This document shows positions 8,095-15,713 of a stretch of 64,000 nucleotides of DNA, piece by piece. The DNA is from Falsiroseomonas ponticola (lineage in GTDB: Bacteria > Pseudomonadota > Alphaproteobacteria > Acetobacterales > Acetobacteraceae): assembly GCF_016805305.1 (NCBI RefSeq), contig NZ_JAERQN010000002.1, positions 1 to 64,000 on the forward strand, in the 5' to 3' direction. Below the pieces are notes generated by a model. The model saw only the letters and a program-made list of their open reading frames with translations. It made no database searches and had not been told where the DNA came from. Within the stretch, counting starts at the first letter, position 1; the number at the start of each line of letters is the position of its first letter. The translations under genes were made by a program, and so were the position numbers.

Positions 8095-9413
8095 GCCAGA
8101 ATCACCAAACCCTGCTCGGCGCGGGTGATAGTGGTGTAGAGCCAGCGGCGGCGATCGAGCTCCGTGCGGCCGAGACCATCGTCCCAGACCACCACGTTCT
8201 CCCACTGCGAGCCCTGGCTCTTATGGCCGGTGATGGCCCAGCCGAAGGTCGCCTCGGTCAGCGCACGCTTGGTCTTCCAGTCGCGGTCGTGACGCTGCTT
8301 GTCGAAGGCGATGTGGTCCTCGAAGTGCCCCTTGTAGATGCGCAGCCGGCCGCGGCTGCCGTCCTGCTGCGGCGGCCCGATGCGATTGCCGTCCTCGTCG
8401 GTCACCACCGCCGAGAAGTAATGGGTCCCCTCGTCGACCACGGCGTCGAGCGAGAGGAACATCCCGTTGATCAGCCCGAGGTCGTTCTGGTTCTTCAGGC
8501 AGACGATCTTCTCGGCCGGGCCGGTCGGCAGCCAGCCTGGCCCGAAGCCGGCAGCCTGGCGCATGGCGTTGTTCAGCTGCAGTCGGGTCGCGTTCATGCC
8601 GCAGATCACCTGGCCGCCGCGCAGTGCCTGCTCCGGCGTGACGTCGAGCTTCCGCATCTTCCAGACGTGGGTGTCGTACTGCCCGAAGCCGATCGCCACG
8701 CCCTCGCGGGCCATGGTCGCGAGGCGGATGATGGCGCTCTCCGCGGCCTGGCGGTGGATCTCGGTGAGCATGATGTCGGGCGCGTCCTTCGTGAACGCGC
8801 CTTCGCCCTGGATGGGTGGCAGCTGGCCAGGATCGCCGAGGACCAGGATGGGCTTGCCGAAGCTCATGAGGTCGCGCGCCATCTCCTCGCCGACCATTGA
8901 CACCTCATCGAGCACGATGAGCCTCGCATGCGCCGCGTCGCTCTTCGGATTGAGTGCGAAGCGGGGCCGCTTCATCTCGGAGACGGCCTGGCGCATCGCC
9001 TCGATCGTCGCCTCGGCGGTCGTGCGGTCGAAGCCCGATAGCTGCCGCGCGCTGGCCATCGCCTCGGTGATCTTCTTCTCGGCAGTCTCGACCTCCTCCT
9101 CGGTCGCTTCGATGACGCTGTAGATCAGGCTGTGGATGGTGCGGGCCGGCGTGCCCTTGCGGCGCAGCACGAGCGCGGCCTTGCCGGTGAAGGTGGCGGT
9201 GACGACCCCGGGGACGCAGCCCTCGCCATCACCGCCGGCGCGATGCGCTTCGAGGCCGAGCTCCTCCAGCGCGAACTTCAGCACGGTCGATTTGCCGGTA
9301 CCGGCGAAGCCGAACAGCCGGAAGACCTGCTGCTTCTCGGTACCGTGCTCGAACCATGCCCGGATCGCGGCGATGGCACGGTGCTGGGTGTCGGAGGGCG
9401 TGATGTCGCTCAA
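8091..9413 (-). CDS. RecD-like / UvrD-C DNA helicase (SF1)
   Basis: 440 aa ATP-dependent helicase. Walker A GFAGTGKS is at 35-42, motif Ia TGKAA follows, motif II LDEVSMV lies near 173, GDPGQLPP (motif III) near 196, and the C-terminal ITGHKSQGSQW...YTTITRA block is the UvrD_C_2 signature of RecD/TraA-type SF1 helicases. Phage versions act in recombination-dependent replication or end processing. It overlaps both neighbours by four bases (ATGA), so it is translationally coupled to the nuclease upstream and the primase downstream. Confidence 0.88.
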   Translation of the reverse strand: MSDITPSDTQHRAIAAIRAWFEHGTEKQQVFRLFGFAGTGKSTVLKFALEELGLEAHRAGGDGEGCVPGVVTATFTGKAALVLRRKGTPARTIHSLIYSVIEATEEEVETAEKKITEAMASARQLSGFDRTTAEATIEAMRQAVSEMKRPRFALNPKSDAAHARLIVLDEVSMVGEEMARDLMSFGKPILVLGDPGQLPPIQGEGAFTKDAPDIMLTEIHRQAAESAIIRLATMAREGVAIGFGQYDTHVWKMRKLDVTPEQALRGGQVICGMNATRLQLNNAMRQAAGFGPGWLPTGPAEKIVCLKNQNDLGLINGMFLSLDAVVDEGTHYFSAVVTDEDGNRIGPPQQDGSRGRLRIYKGHFEDHIAFDKQRHDRDWKTKRALTEATFGWAITGHKSQGSQWENVVVWDDGLGRTELDRRRWLYTTITRAEQGLVILA

Positions 9414-10183
9414 GTAGGGGCCTCCCAGCAGCGCACCGCATAGGGACAGAAGCGGCAGAGGTAGAAATCGGCGTGGGCTGCAATCCGCGGCGGCAATTCG
9501 CCAGCCTCAGCAGCGCGCAGGATATCGACGGCGCGATCGGACAGTCGCTGCGCCTCGGCTGCATCGAAGGGCACCGGCTCGTGGTGCAGCGCCAGCGTGT
9601 CGCGGTTCAGCGCAGTGAGCAGCGCCACCTCGAGCTCGAGGTAGGCCATGTAGAGCTGCACTTGGGCGAAGTAGATCGGCTTGGACTGGCGCAGGCCATG
9701 CTTCACCAGATCAGTCCACGACTTCTGGCCGAGCGCCTTGTGCTCCCAGAGGGACGGCCAGCGGATGCCGACATCAGGCCCGGCCACGATGACGCCGTCC
9801 GCATGGCCGCGGAGCTTTCCACCGGCTGCGGCGAAGCCGAACTGCTCGCCGTCGGCGCCGCGATCGCGCAGATCGAAGCCCGCCTGGCGGAGCCAGCGGA
9901 TGGACAGCGTCTCGAACTGATGTCCCGCATCGAAGACCCGCAGGATGCCGCCGTCGAAATCGCGACCCGCATCCTTCGGGGTATGCGCCACCTCGTAGAC
10001 CAGCTTTCGCGCGCAGGCCTCGCCGATACGGCTGCCGCCGAGATAGTCGCGGGGACGCTGCCGCTGGTTGCGCGCGACGAGTGCGGCATCGACATGAGCA
10101 TTGATGCGCGCCGTGGTGTCGGCCGTGCCGTGCGTGCCGCGTCCATAGACCAGGCCGGATTGGTGGTTGAGGTCGAGGATCAT
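9410..10183 (-). CDS. PD-(D/E)XK nuclease, Cas4/RecB-like, probable 4Fe-4S
   Basis: 257 aa. The catalytic core is GHADG (Asp) followed by LWEHKAL (E-x-K), as in RecB/Cas4-type exonucleases. One cysteine in GEACARKLVYE near the N-terminus and three at the C-terminus (CRFCPYAVRC) have the spacing of the Fe-S cluster that clamps Cas4 and AddB nuclease domains. It probably resects phage DNA ends to feed the annealing or recombination proteins encoded next to it. The start at 10183 has GAGGA six bases upstream; the longer frame to 10270 has none and overlaps the upstream gene. Confidence 0.8.
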   Translation of the reverse strand: MILDLNHQSGLVYGRGTHGTADTTARINAHVDAALVARNQRQRPRDYLGGSRIGEACARKLVYEVAHTPKDAGRDFDGGILRVFDAGHQFETLSIRWLRQAGFDLRDRGADGEQFGFAAAGGKLRGHADGVIVAGPDVGIRWPSLWEHKALGQKSWTDLVKHGLRQSKPIYFAQVQLYMAYLELEVALLTALNRDTLALHHEPVPFDAAEAQRLSDRAVDILRAAEAGELPPRIAAHADFYLCRFCPYAVRCWEAPT

Positions 10184-10191
10184 CGTCGTCC

Positions 10192-10647
10192 TCAGAATGG
10201 AATTGGGTCGTCGAGCGGATCGCGCTCGGCGGCTTGGCGCTGCATGGATGCCTGGAAGCCGTCGACGCATGCCTCGATGATGCGGTCGATCTCCGCTGCG
10301 CTGCGGTCGTGGAACGGCGCCATGAGGTTCAGCTCGACCAGGACTTCGGCGAGCGGCCGGCGCGCGTCCTTTACCGCGCGCTCCTCCATCTGCGTTTTGT
10401 CGATCACGCCGTTGGACCGCCGGCCCAGCGCGCTGCCGGCCTCGCAGCAGCGCATCGAGCAGAAGCGGTGGTGCGGGAATTCGCCCCAGCGAAGCTGGTG
10501 GACGTAGCCGAAGCCCTTCGCCTCCCGGCCGCAGAGTGCGCAGGTGAGGCGCCGCACCTGGTCCTCGGGCGAGCAGCCGCGCGGCGGCGGCAGGGATTGG
10601 GCCGCAGCACGCGGCTGCGCCGGCCGCGTCCAGCGCCGACGAGCCAT
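10192..10647 (-). CDS. DUF6511-like zinc-finger protein
   Basis: 151 aa with a treble-clef-like cysteine set: CALC at about 36-39 and CSMRC at about 63-67, suited to one Zn ion. The intervening GFGY...FPHHRF resembles DUF6511, a small family found in alphaproteobacterial phage replication modules. The C-terminal half is helical and acidic, ending DPLDDPIPF, reminiscent of tails that dock on SSB or polymerase partners, though that is inference. No function is established. The ribosome site is weak; it follows the SSB-like gene by seven bases. Confidence 0.65.
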   Translation of the reverse strand: MARRRWTRPAQPRAAAQSLPPPRGCSPEDQVRRLTCALCGREAKGFGYVHQLRWGEFPHHRFCSMRCCEAGSALGRRSNGVIDKTQMEERAVKDARRPLAEVLVELNLMAPFHDRSAAEIDRIIEACVDGFQASMQRQAAERDPLDDPIPF

Positions 10648-10654
10648 CGGCGCA

Positions 10655-11383
10655 TCACCCGTTCAACCAGGCCGGGCCGCCGGCGGCCGGGGCGGGCGCC
10701 GCGGGCTGTGGCGTGGGGCTGGTGGCGGCAGGGCGTTCCCACATACGGGGCGCCGGAGCAGCGGGAGCCGTCGCAGCCTGACCGGACCAGGCCGGCGGCG
10801 TGGTGGCCGCCGCGGTGGGCGGGCGGGCCGGCCGGTTGCTGGGCGCCGCGGCGACACCTTCGCCGGCCATGACCTTCGCGTATTCCGGCTCGCCCGGCAG
10901 CACCACGCGGTCCAGCCGATTGCTGTCCGAGTATCGCGGGTCGTTGGCGGGCTCGACCCGGACCTTCGCCGCGAAGGTGATGCCGTGCAGGTCGGAGAGG
11001 CCGCGCAGCATGCGCTTGGCCTTCGCCCCCTCGCTCATATCCTGCGGGTCCAGCCCGAGCGCGCTGTCGATCATGGCCCGGAAGATGCCCTTCGAGATCT
11101 TCCAGCCGATCGACACACCCTGCTCGTCCACCTTCCCGCCGACGACGGTGAAGGTCTGCCAGAACTTGCGACGGATGTGCGGGCCCGCCGTGACGGTGAA
11201 TTCGCAGTCCAGCATCTTCACGTCGCTGCCCTGCGTCTTCGTCGCCTTGAGCAGGCCGCGATCGGCCTCGCCCTGGCCATCCAGCCCGCCCTTGCGGAGG
11301 TGCATGATGACCTTGACGAAGCTGCCGTCCGGGATGAGGTCGGAGCCGCGCGGCAGCTCGGCGTCGTTCATGTCATAAGTCAT
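10655..11383 (-). CDS. putative phage ssDNA-binding protein
   Basis: 242 aa. Residues 1-165 form a beta-rich domain (KVIMHLRKGG, CEFTVTAGPHIRRKFWQTFTV, GISFAAKVRVEP-like strands) resembling phage single-strand DNA-binding proteins of recombination modules. Residues 170-242 are a low-complexity Pro/Ala tail ending GGPAWLNG. Disordered tails with a short conserved tip are typical of SSBs, although this tip is not acidic. It is co-transcribed with the Sak4-like ATPase, a common SSB partner. AGGGG lies ahead of the ATG. SSB assignment is inference from layout and context. Confidence 0.55.
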   Translation of the reverse strand: MTYDMNDAELPRGSDLIPDGSFVKVIMHLRKGGLDGQGEADRGLLKATKTQGSDVKMLDCEFTVTAGPHIRRKFWQTFTVVGGKVDEQGVSIGWKISKGIFRAMIDSALGLDPQDMSEGAKAKRMLRGLSDLHGITFAAKVRVEPANDPRYSDSNRLDRVVLPGEPEYAKVMAGEGVAAAPSNRPARPPTAAATTPPAWSGQAATAPAAPAPRMWERPAATSPTPQPAAPAPAAGGPAWLNG

Positions 11384-11387
11384 GGCA

Positions 11388-12227
11388 TTACCCCTGGTTG
11401 GTGCTGGTGGCGTTGATCTTGCGGAGCAGGGCGGCGAGGTCGGCGGGCTCGGTTTCGTCGAGGCGACCGGAGCGATCCTTCGCGGGCAGCCCGAAGCTGT
11501 TGCCGGCGCGGCAGACGAGGCGGCGCTCGGTCCCGCGCTCGGGGTCGTGGCGCCAGGCCTCGCCCTCGCGACTGAACAGCCCCATGGTGACGACCTGATC
11601 GACGATGCCGGGCAGTTCGCGTGCCGCCTTGCCGCCTTCCATCTGCGGCTGCCAGGTGACCTTGCCGAACTCGTCGGTCACCTTCTCCAGGATGCCGACC
11701 ATGATCGTGGTCTTCCCTGGCGCATGCTGCAGATGCTTCAGCAGGCCGATCACCTCGCGCGCCAGCAAGCCGTAGGCGCCGCGGGTGTCCGGCTTGCCGG
11801 TCTTGTCGGAGAAGGCCTCGGGCCGCGTCTTGGCCCAGGCCATCGCCTGCCGCGTGAGGTCGGTGATGCTGTCCAGGAACACGATCGACTTGCTGGCGAT
11901 CAGCTGCACGAGATCGGGATGCGCGGCCGTCAGGTGCTGGTGGTGGGCCTCCGAGAAGAAGCCGTTCGGATCGGCGGCCGGGTTCACCCCGCCGATCAGG
12001 CAGGCGATGTCGATGGCGTCGTCGAAGCAGCGGATCGGGATGCTGTCGCCGCGCCAGTCCTGCACGGATTTGAGGCCCGCCTCGAGATCGATGCAGACGG
12101 TCTCCGCCGCCGGCAGCGTCTTGAGCTGCGTCGTCTTGCCCACGCCGCTGGGCCCGAACAGCGCCATGGTGGTCTTGTTCGCCGCGCGCGAGAGGCGCTC
12201 ATCGGCCGTGACGATGCGGAGCGCCAT
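11388..12227 (-). CDS. Sak4-like / RecA-fold phage ATP-binding protein
   Basis: 279 aa P-loop ATPase with Walker A GPSGVGKT at 25-32 and a hydrophobic Walker B strand ending in Asp (SIVFLDSI) near 114. The size and layout match the phage nucleotide-binding (AAA_24/Sak4) family, RecA-core proteins that promote single-strand annealing with a phage SSB. Such an SSB candidate follows directly, separated by four bases. GGGAGG lies six bases before the ATG, which decides this start over an in-frame ATG 261 bases upstream. Confidence 0.8.
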   Translation of the reverse strand: MALRIVTADERLSRAANKTTMALFGPSGVGKTTQLKTLPAAETVCIDLEAGLKSVQDWRGDSIPIRCFDDAIDIACLIGGVNPAADPNGFFSEAHHQHLTAAHPDLVQLIASKSIVFLDSITDLTRQAMAWAKTRPEAFSDKTGKPDTRGAYGLLAREVIGLLKHLQHAPGKTTIMVGILEKVTDEFGKVTWQPQMEGGKAARELPGIVDQVVTMGLFSREGEAWRHDPERGTERRLVCRAGNSFGLPAKDRSGRLDETEPADLAALLRKINATSTNQG

Positions 12228-12772
12228 TAGCGGCCTCCCGGTATCGGGGCGAGGCCACCGCCGGCATGCGGGCTGTCGCGCAGCGCGGTCTCGGACAGGA
12301 TCGCCAGGCGATAGGTGGCGCGGCCCGTGCGCACCGTGCGGGCCGGCTCGAAGGCCTGGCGGATGCGATCGGGCCAGGCGGTGTAGGCCCGTTCCGAGAC
12401 CTTGAAGCTGACTTCGACATACTGAGCGGGATCCTCGCCACCGGCGCGGATCTGCTCGGACAGGGTGGCGAGGCGCGCCTGGTCCCATTCCACCCGCTTC
12501 GGCAGGTCGACGGCGATCTCGACGGCACCGTCCTGGAAGCGGACCGTACCGGTGTCCTTGCCGGCGGCGGCCCGTGCACCGACGGCGCGCTGCTCGTAGC
12601 GGAGCGCGATCGCGGCCTCGATCCAGTCCTGCATGCGCTTGGCGGCGTCCAGCGCCTCGCGGGCGTCGGTCTGCAGCAGCGCGAGGTGCTCGGCGGGGAG
12701 CGCGATGACGTCGCTCACCGGCATGCGGCGGAGCGCGTCGAGGGTCGGGCGATTGGTGCGGGCGGCGTCCAT
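12227..12772 (-). CDS. hypothetical prophage protein, 181 aa
   Basis: Family not recognised. The N-terminal half (to about residue 65) is helical (LPAEHLALLQTDAREALDAAKRMQDWIEAAIALRYEQR pattern, likely coiled coil). The centre is a short beta hairpin (TVRFQDGAVEIAVDLPKRVEW), and the C-terminal half carries SERAYTAWPDRIRQAFEPARTV. Similar small proteins sit beside Sak4-type ATPases in phages, which suggests a recombination accessory. GGAGG lies seven bases before the start; it shares one base with the upstream stop (TGATG) and one with the downstream ATG. Confidence 0.62.
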   Translation of the reverse strand: MDAARTNRPTLDALRRMPVSDVIALPAEHLALLQTDAREALDAAKRMQDWIEAAIALRYEQRAVGARAAAGKDTGTVRFQDGAVEIAVDLPKRVEWDQARLATLSEQIRAGGEDPAQYVEVSFKVSERAYTAWPDRIRQAFEPARTVRTGRATYRLAILSETALRDSPHAGGGLAPIPGGR

Positions 12773-13113
12773 CACGCGGCCTCCGCGAGCGGCAGCGGCA
12801 GGATGGACGACGCGGTGCGGCGCGGGCGACGACGCGCCACGAGGATGTAGGAGTAGTCCTCGTAGCCGTGACGGCGCTGCACGATGTCCGCGAGGCCGAG
12901 CTCGGCCAGCTTCCACGCGCGGGCCGCCAGGCGCTGCAGCGCGGTGCGCTCCTGCTCGGGCAGGCACTGCAACTGCGGGCAGACCTGCCGGGCGAGCGCG
13001 CCGCGGTGATAGGTGATGCTGTCGCCCGGAGCCGCGGCGCCCAGCCAGGTGCAGAGCGACGCCTCGGTGAGAGGCTTCGACACTGCGCGGATGTCGATGA
13101 TCGGTGTGTCCAT
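12772..13113 (-). CDS. hypothetical prophage protein, 113 aa, under the duplicated promoter-like element
   Basis: Family not recognised. It is small and mixed alpha/beta, with TYHRGALARQVCPQL in the middle (a pattern seen in small helix-turn-helix-like phage proteins) and GYEDYSYILVARRRP near the C-terminus. It has no usable Shine-Dalgarno sequence: the 17 bases ending in its ATG are identical to those ending in the ATG at 15747-15749. This suggests a leaderless or specially regulated start. It probably heads a sub-operon downstream of the sigma-like gene. Confidence 0.6.
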   Translation of the reverse strand: MDTPIIDIRAVSKPLTEASLCTWLGAAAPGDSITYHRGALARQVCPQLQCLPEQERTALQRLAARAWKLAELGLADIVQRRHGYEDYSYILVARRRPRRTASSILPLPLAEAA

Positions 13114-13146
13114 ACTTAGCCCTACCCAGCCCGTCGCCGATCCGTC
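13111..13146 (-). promoter_or_regulatory. Duplicated stop-to-start promoter-like element, copy A
   Basis: Minus strand: GACGGATC (13146-13139), 11 variable bases, then GGGTAGGGCTAAGTATG (13127-13111), whose last three bases are the start codon of the 113-aa gene. The same 25 bases at the same spacing precede the ATG at 15747. GACGGA and TAGGGC are 16 bases apart and TAGGGC ends five bases before the ATG, which fits -35/-10 boxes of a leaderless promoter. Immediately upstream of both copies is GCC-TGA, the end of the preceding gene. Confidence 0.55.
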
Positions 13147-13722
13147 TCAGGCCGCCGCGGCGATGCCGCCGGCCAGGAGCCGCAGGCGCATTTCGCGGAT
13201 GCGGCGATAGAGGACCGACCGCGGCAGAGGACCCTGCTGGCCGAGTTCGTGCGGCGTGCACTGCGCGAGCGAGGCGCAGATGCTGTGGTCGCGCTGGTCG
13301 AGGACGGCGCCCGCGCGATCCAGGTCGAGCCGGCGCTCCAGCGCGACCACCGCGTCGGTCTGCTGACCGCACCACGCCGCATACCCCTCGGATTCGGGGA
13401 TGATGTCGGCGAGCGTCAGCTCCTCCTCCTGGCCGGGCACCGCGTCGTCCAGCGACGCGTTGTGCCGTTCGCGCTTCTCGCGGCGAAGGCGCGTGGCGAG
13501 ACGGGACGCGCGGTGCTGGAAGCAGACCGTGGCGAAGGCCGCCAACGTCCCGCGCGCCGGATCGAAGCCGGGCAACCGCGTCAGGAGGTCGAGCAGCAGG
13601 TCCTGCTCCATGTCCTCCCGCTCATGGCTGGGGCGCCCCAGGGTGCGGCAGAGGCGGCGCGCGTAGCGCTCGGCGAGCGGGTGGACGACATCGAGATCGG
13701 CGAGGGAAAGCTGGGCGGGCAT
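13147..13722 (-). CDS. sigma-70 region-2-like factor (prophage)
   Basis: 191 aa. Residues 15-85 read like sigma factor region 2: LAERYARRLCRTLGRPSHEREDMEQDLLLDLL..FDPARGTLAAFATVCFQHRASRLATRLRREKR, with the core-binding acidic helix and the basic -10-reading helix. The C-terminal part ends in a helix-turn-helix-like segment (GPLPRSVLYRRIREMRLRLL, about 165-185) where region 4 would be. It therefore resembles a phage- or ECF-type sigma factor that could direct polymerase to prophage promoters. AGGAG lies nine bases before the 13722 ATG. It is the first gene of the minus operon, facing the ImmA-XRE pair. Confidence 0.6.
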   Translation of the reverse strand: MPAQLSLADLDVVHPLAERYARRLCRTLGRPSHEREDMEQDLLLDLLTRLPGFDPARGTLAAFATVCFQHRASRLATRLRREKRERHNASLDDAVPGQEEELTLADIIPESEGYAAWCGQQTDAVVALERRLDLDRAGAVLDQRDHSICASLAQCTPHELGQQGPLPRSVLYRRIREMRLRLLAGGIAAAA

Positions 13723-13801
13723 TCGGCGTGGCTCCTGTGGGACGGCTATGACGTCCAGAAGCAACCACACGACCTGCCGGGGCGGAGAGGCGGAATGGGG
13801 C

Positions 13802-13843
13802 GCAATGGGGAATAGGCCTGGCTTGGGATTAATTCCCCATTGC
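13802..13843. promoter_or_regulatory. Inverted repeat GCAATGGGGAAT / ATTCCCCATTGC, candidate repressor operator
   Basis: Perfect 12-base arms at 13802-13813 and 13832-13843, 30 bases apart centre to centre (about three helical turns). A further half-like GGAATGGGG lies just to the left. The pair sits in the divergent gap between the sigma-like gene and the ImmA/XRE operon, where a phage lysogeny repressor would bind. The XRE protein encoded at 14751 is the obvious candidate. Confidence 0.5.
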
Positions 13844-13983
13844 TGGATCAATGGCTTACGCCACTTTCGAGCCAATAACAGCGAGATAGGAAGGCGATTT
13901 GCGCCCTACCCGTGCGGGAAATCCACACCCGACCGATCGCCTGTGGATATCGGGGGTACGAGAACATGGGCGGAACATCATTG

Positions 13984-14013
13984 TTGACCAATCGCACAGC
14001 AGTTCGTCATGAT
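13984..14013 (+). promoter_or_regulatory. Candidate promoter for the ImmA-XRE operon
   Basis: TTGACC (13984-13989), an 18-base spacer and CATGAT (14008-14013, four of six consensus bases) place the transcript start at about 14020. That is the ATG of the ImmA-like gene, which lacks a Shine-Dalgarno sequence. A leaderless transcript would explain this. Confidence 0.3.
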
Positions 14014-14019
14014 CCGGGC

Positions 14020-14754
14020 ATGTCCATCACCGTTGAGTACCCGCACCACGCCGCCTCGGGCGCGCCTCGGCCGTTGTCGGCCCAGACCCTCTGGGCGGTC
14101 GCCGCCCAGGTGCGCCGCCAGGCCATGGCGGGGCAGGCTGGATTCGCGCTGCCGCTCACCGCGCTGGTCGCGGCCACGCGGATGGTGTCGGCGAATGGCC
14201 GGGCCATCTTGGTCGCCTGGGAGCTGAACCACCCCGTGCACGACGCCTCCGGGGAGGCGGTGCTCGGCGTGTGCGAGACGGATCCCGACATGCCAGGCAC
14301 CGCCCTGGTCTCCGTGAATGCGCACATGGTGGCCGGGCGGCCTGACCTGGCAATCAGCACAGCGGCCCATGAGCTGGGCCATGTGGTGTTCGATGTGCCC
14401 GTGGCGCTCGGCGCGCCCGCGCGGCGCTACCGCTCAGTGACGGAAGGTCCGAGCGCGCTGCTTGATCGGACTACCGCAGCCTCCGAGCGCCGGGCGAACG
14501 AGTTCATGGGGGCGCTGCTCGCTCCCCCTGTGCCGCTCCACCTTCGCATGCTCGTCCACGCCCGGTCCGAGCGGATTCGCACGGTGCATGCCCCGCATCG
14601 GGGGCGGCAGGGCAGCCGCGTGTTGGCGTCCGACAATCCGCGCGAGCTCATCGAGGGCGTGGTCGCCGCGCTGGCCGGCGACTTCGGTGTGTCGGAACGC
14701 TTCATCGCCGTGCGGCTGAGCCGCTACGGCCTGGTTCAAGGAGAACAACGGTGA
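14020..14754 (+). CDS. ImmA/IrrE-family metallo-endopeptidase
   Basis: 244 aa with the zinc-protease motif HELGH at 117-121, preceded by a helical segment as in ImmA/IrrE (COG2856) proteins. These proteases cleave a paired XRE repressor on a damage signal, as in ICEBs1 ImmA-ImmR. Here the XRE gene follows with a GTGA overlap, so a switch for prophage or element induction is likely. Another in-frame ATG lies at 13912, but the residues it adds look non-conserved. The 14020 ATG has no ribosome site and may be leaderless. Confidence 0.8.
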   Translation: MSITVEYPHHAASGAPRPLSAQTLWAVAAQVRRQAMAGQAGFALPLTALVAATRMVSANGRAILVAWELNHPVHDASGEAVLGVCETDPDMPGTALVSVNAHMVAGRPDLAISTAAHELGHVVFDVPVALGAPARRYRSVTEGPSALLDRTTAASERRANEFMGALLAPPVPLHLRMLVHARSERIRTVHAPHRGRQGSRVLASDNPRELIEGVVAALAGDFGVSERFIAVRLSRYGLVQGEQR

Positions 14755-15032
14755 GCTTCGGGTCTGTCATCCGCGAGCGACGGACGGCGCTCGGCATCGG
14801 GTTGAACGACTTCGCGGAGCGATTGGAGATCTCGCCGGCCTATTGGTCGCGCATCGAGCGCGACCAGGAGAACCCGCCCCGCGACGAACTGATAGAGCGC
14901 GCCGCCGCCATCCTCGGCGTGCGGCTGGATGATCTGTTCGTCGAGGCGCAGCGCCTGCCGCCCGACATGCGGAAGGACATGGCCAAGGTCGTGCAGGCGT
15001 ATCGGCGGCTGCGCTTTGTCGGGAAGGGGTGA
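14751..15032 (+). CDS. XRE-family HTH regulator
   Basis: 93 aa with a Cro/CI-type helix-turn-helix at about residues 5-60 (IRERRTALGIGLNDFAERLEISPAYWSRIERDQENPP), followed by a short helix pair. It starts at GTG with AAGGAG seven bases upstream and overlaps the ImmA-like stop by four bases. It is the likely repressor of the divergent prophage operon and substrate of the adjacent ImmA-like protease; the 12-base inverted repeat at 13802-13843 is a candidate site. Confidence 0.85.
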   Translation: MSFGSVIRERRTALGIGLNDFAERLEISPAYWSRIERDQENPPRDELIERAAAILGVRLDDLFVEAQRLPPDMRKDMAKVVQAYRRLRFVGKG

Positions 15033-15709
15033 CGCAGATGACGGGCCGCAAGCTACGAAAGCCGTTCTATCCTCTGGACGAAGTCTGCCAGCGGCTGGAA
15101 ATGCTGCCCAGCGACCTCGAACCGTTTGTCCTTCATGGCCATCTGAAACTGTCGATCCCGGCGGCAGATTTCTGGGTGAACGTTGGCGCCTGGGTCGAGG
15201 TGGAAGAGGGCAATCGCGTCCGGTCGCCAGAAGGGACCGCGATTGTACGTGGCCTCCTCGATCTTGTTGCTTCGGACGCGTGGCGCGTACTTCGTCACGG
15301 CGCAACCAAAGTCGAGCGCTTCGACGCGGGTCCGGAAAGGTACATGGAGGTGTGGGGCGGGAGTGAGCCCTTTGCCGACCACGAAGTACTGAAGGCAGAT
15401 TTGGTTGTCCGTGACACGGAGGTCTCACGATTCGAGGCCGAGCACGTACCACCGGCCGCGGACGCCGCAAGCCGCGGCGGCCCTGGACAGCGAGGCGCAA
15501 TGCCAAAGTACGATTGGGATGCATTCTGGCGCGAGGTGGCTCGATCGATCTTGTTCGACGGTGTTCCGGAAAGTCAGGCCGCGTTCGTCCGCCGAATGGT
15601 GGATTGGTTCGATACACGCGGTGAGGCGCCAGACCCCAGCACTATCAAGAAGAAGCTGAGTCCACTCTGGCGCGACATCGCGCCTGAGGCTGAACGAAAG
15701 ATCGCCTGA
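15029..15709 (+). CDS. hypothetical protein linked to the XRE switch, 226 aa
   Basis: No named family. Residues 1-145 form a mixed domain beginning KPFYPLDEVCQRLEMLPSDLEPFVLHGHLKLSI, which looks like a winged-helix or excisionase-like fold choosing between modules. Residues 165-226 (YDWDAFWREVARSILFDGVPESQAAFVRRMVDWFDTRGEAPDPSTIKKKLSPLW) match a C-terminal block I recall in many hypothetical alphaproteobacterial proteins, often fused to DNA-binding domains. It starts at GTG 15029 (GTGA overlap with the XRE stop) or ATG 15038. GC content is lower than in its neighbours. A third component of the regulatory switch is plausible. Confidence 0.62.
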   Translation: MTQMTGRKLRKPFYPLDEVCQRLEMLPSDLEPFVLHGHLKLSIPAADFWVNVGAWVEVEEGNRVRSPEGTAIVRGLLDLVASDAWRVLRHGATKVERFDAGPERYMEVWGGSEPFADHEVLKADLVVRDTEVSRFEAEHVPPAADAASRGGPGQRGAMPKYDWDAFWREVARSILFDGVPESQAAFVRRMVDWFDTRGEAPDPSTIKKKLSPLWRDIAPEAERKIA

Positions 15710-15713
15710 TCGG

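Noticed and set aside
14276..14283. GACGGATC inside the ImmA-like gene
   Set aside because: The second box is missing at the required distance and the site is coding; chance match.
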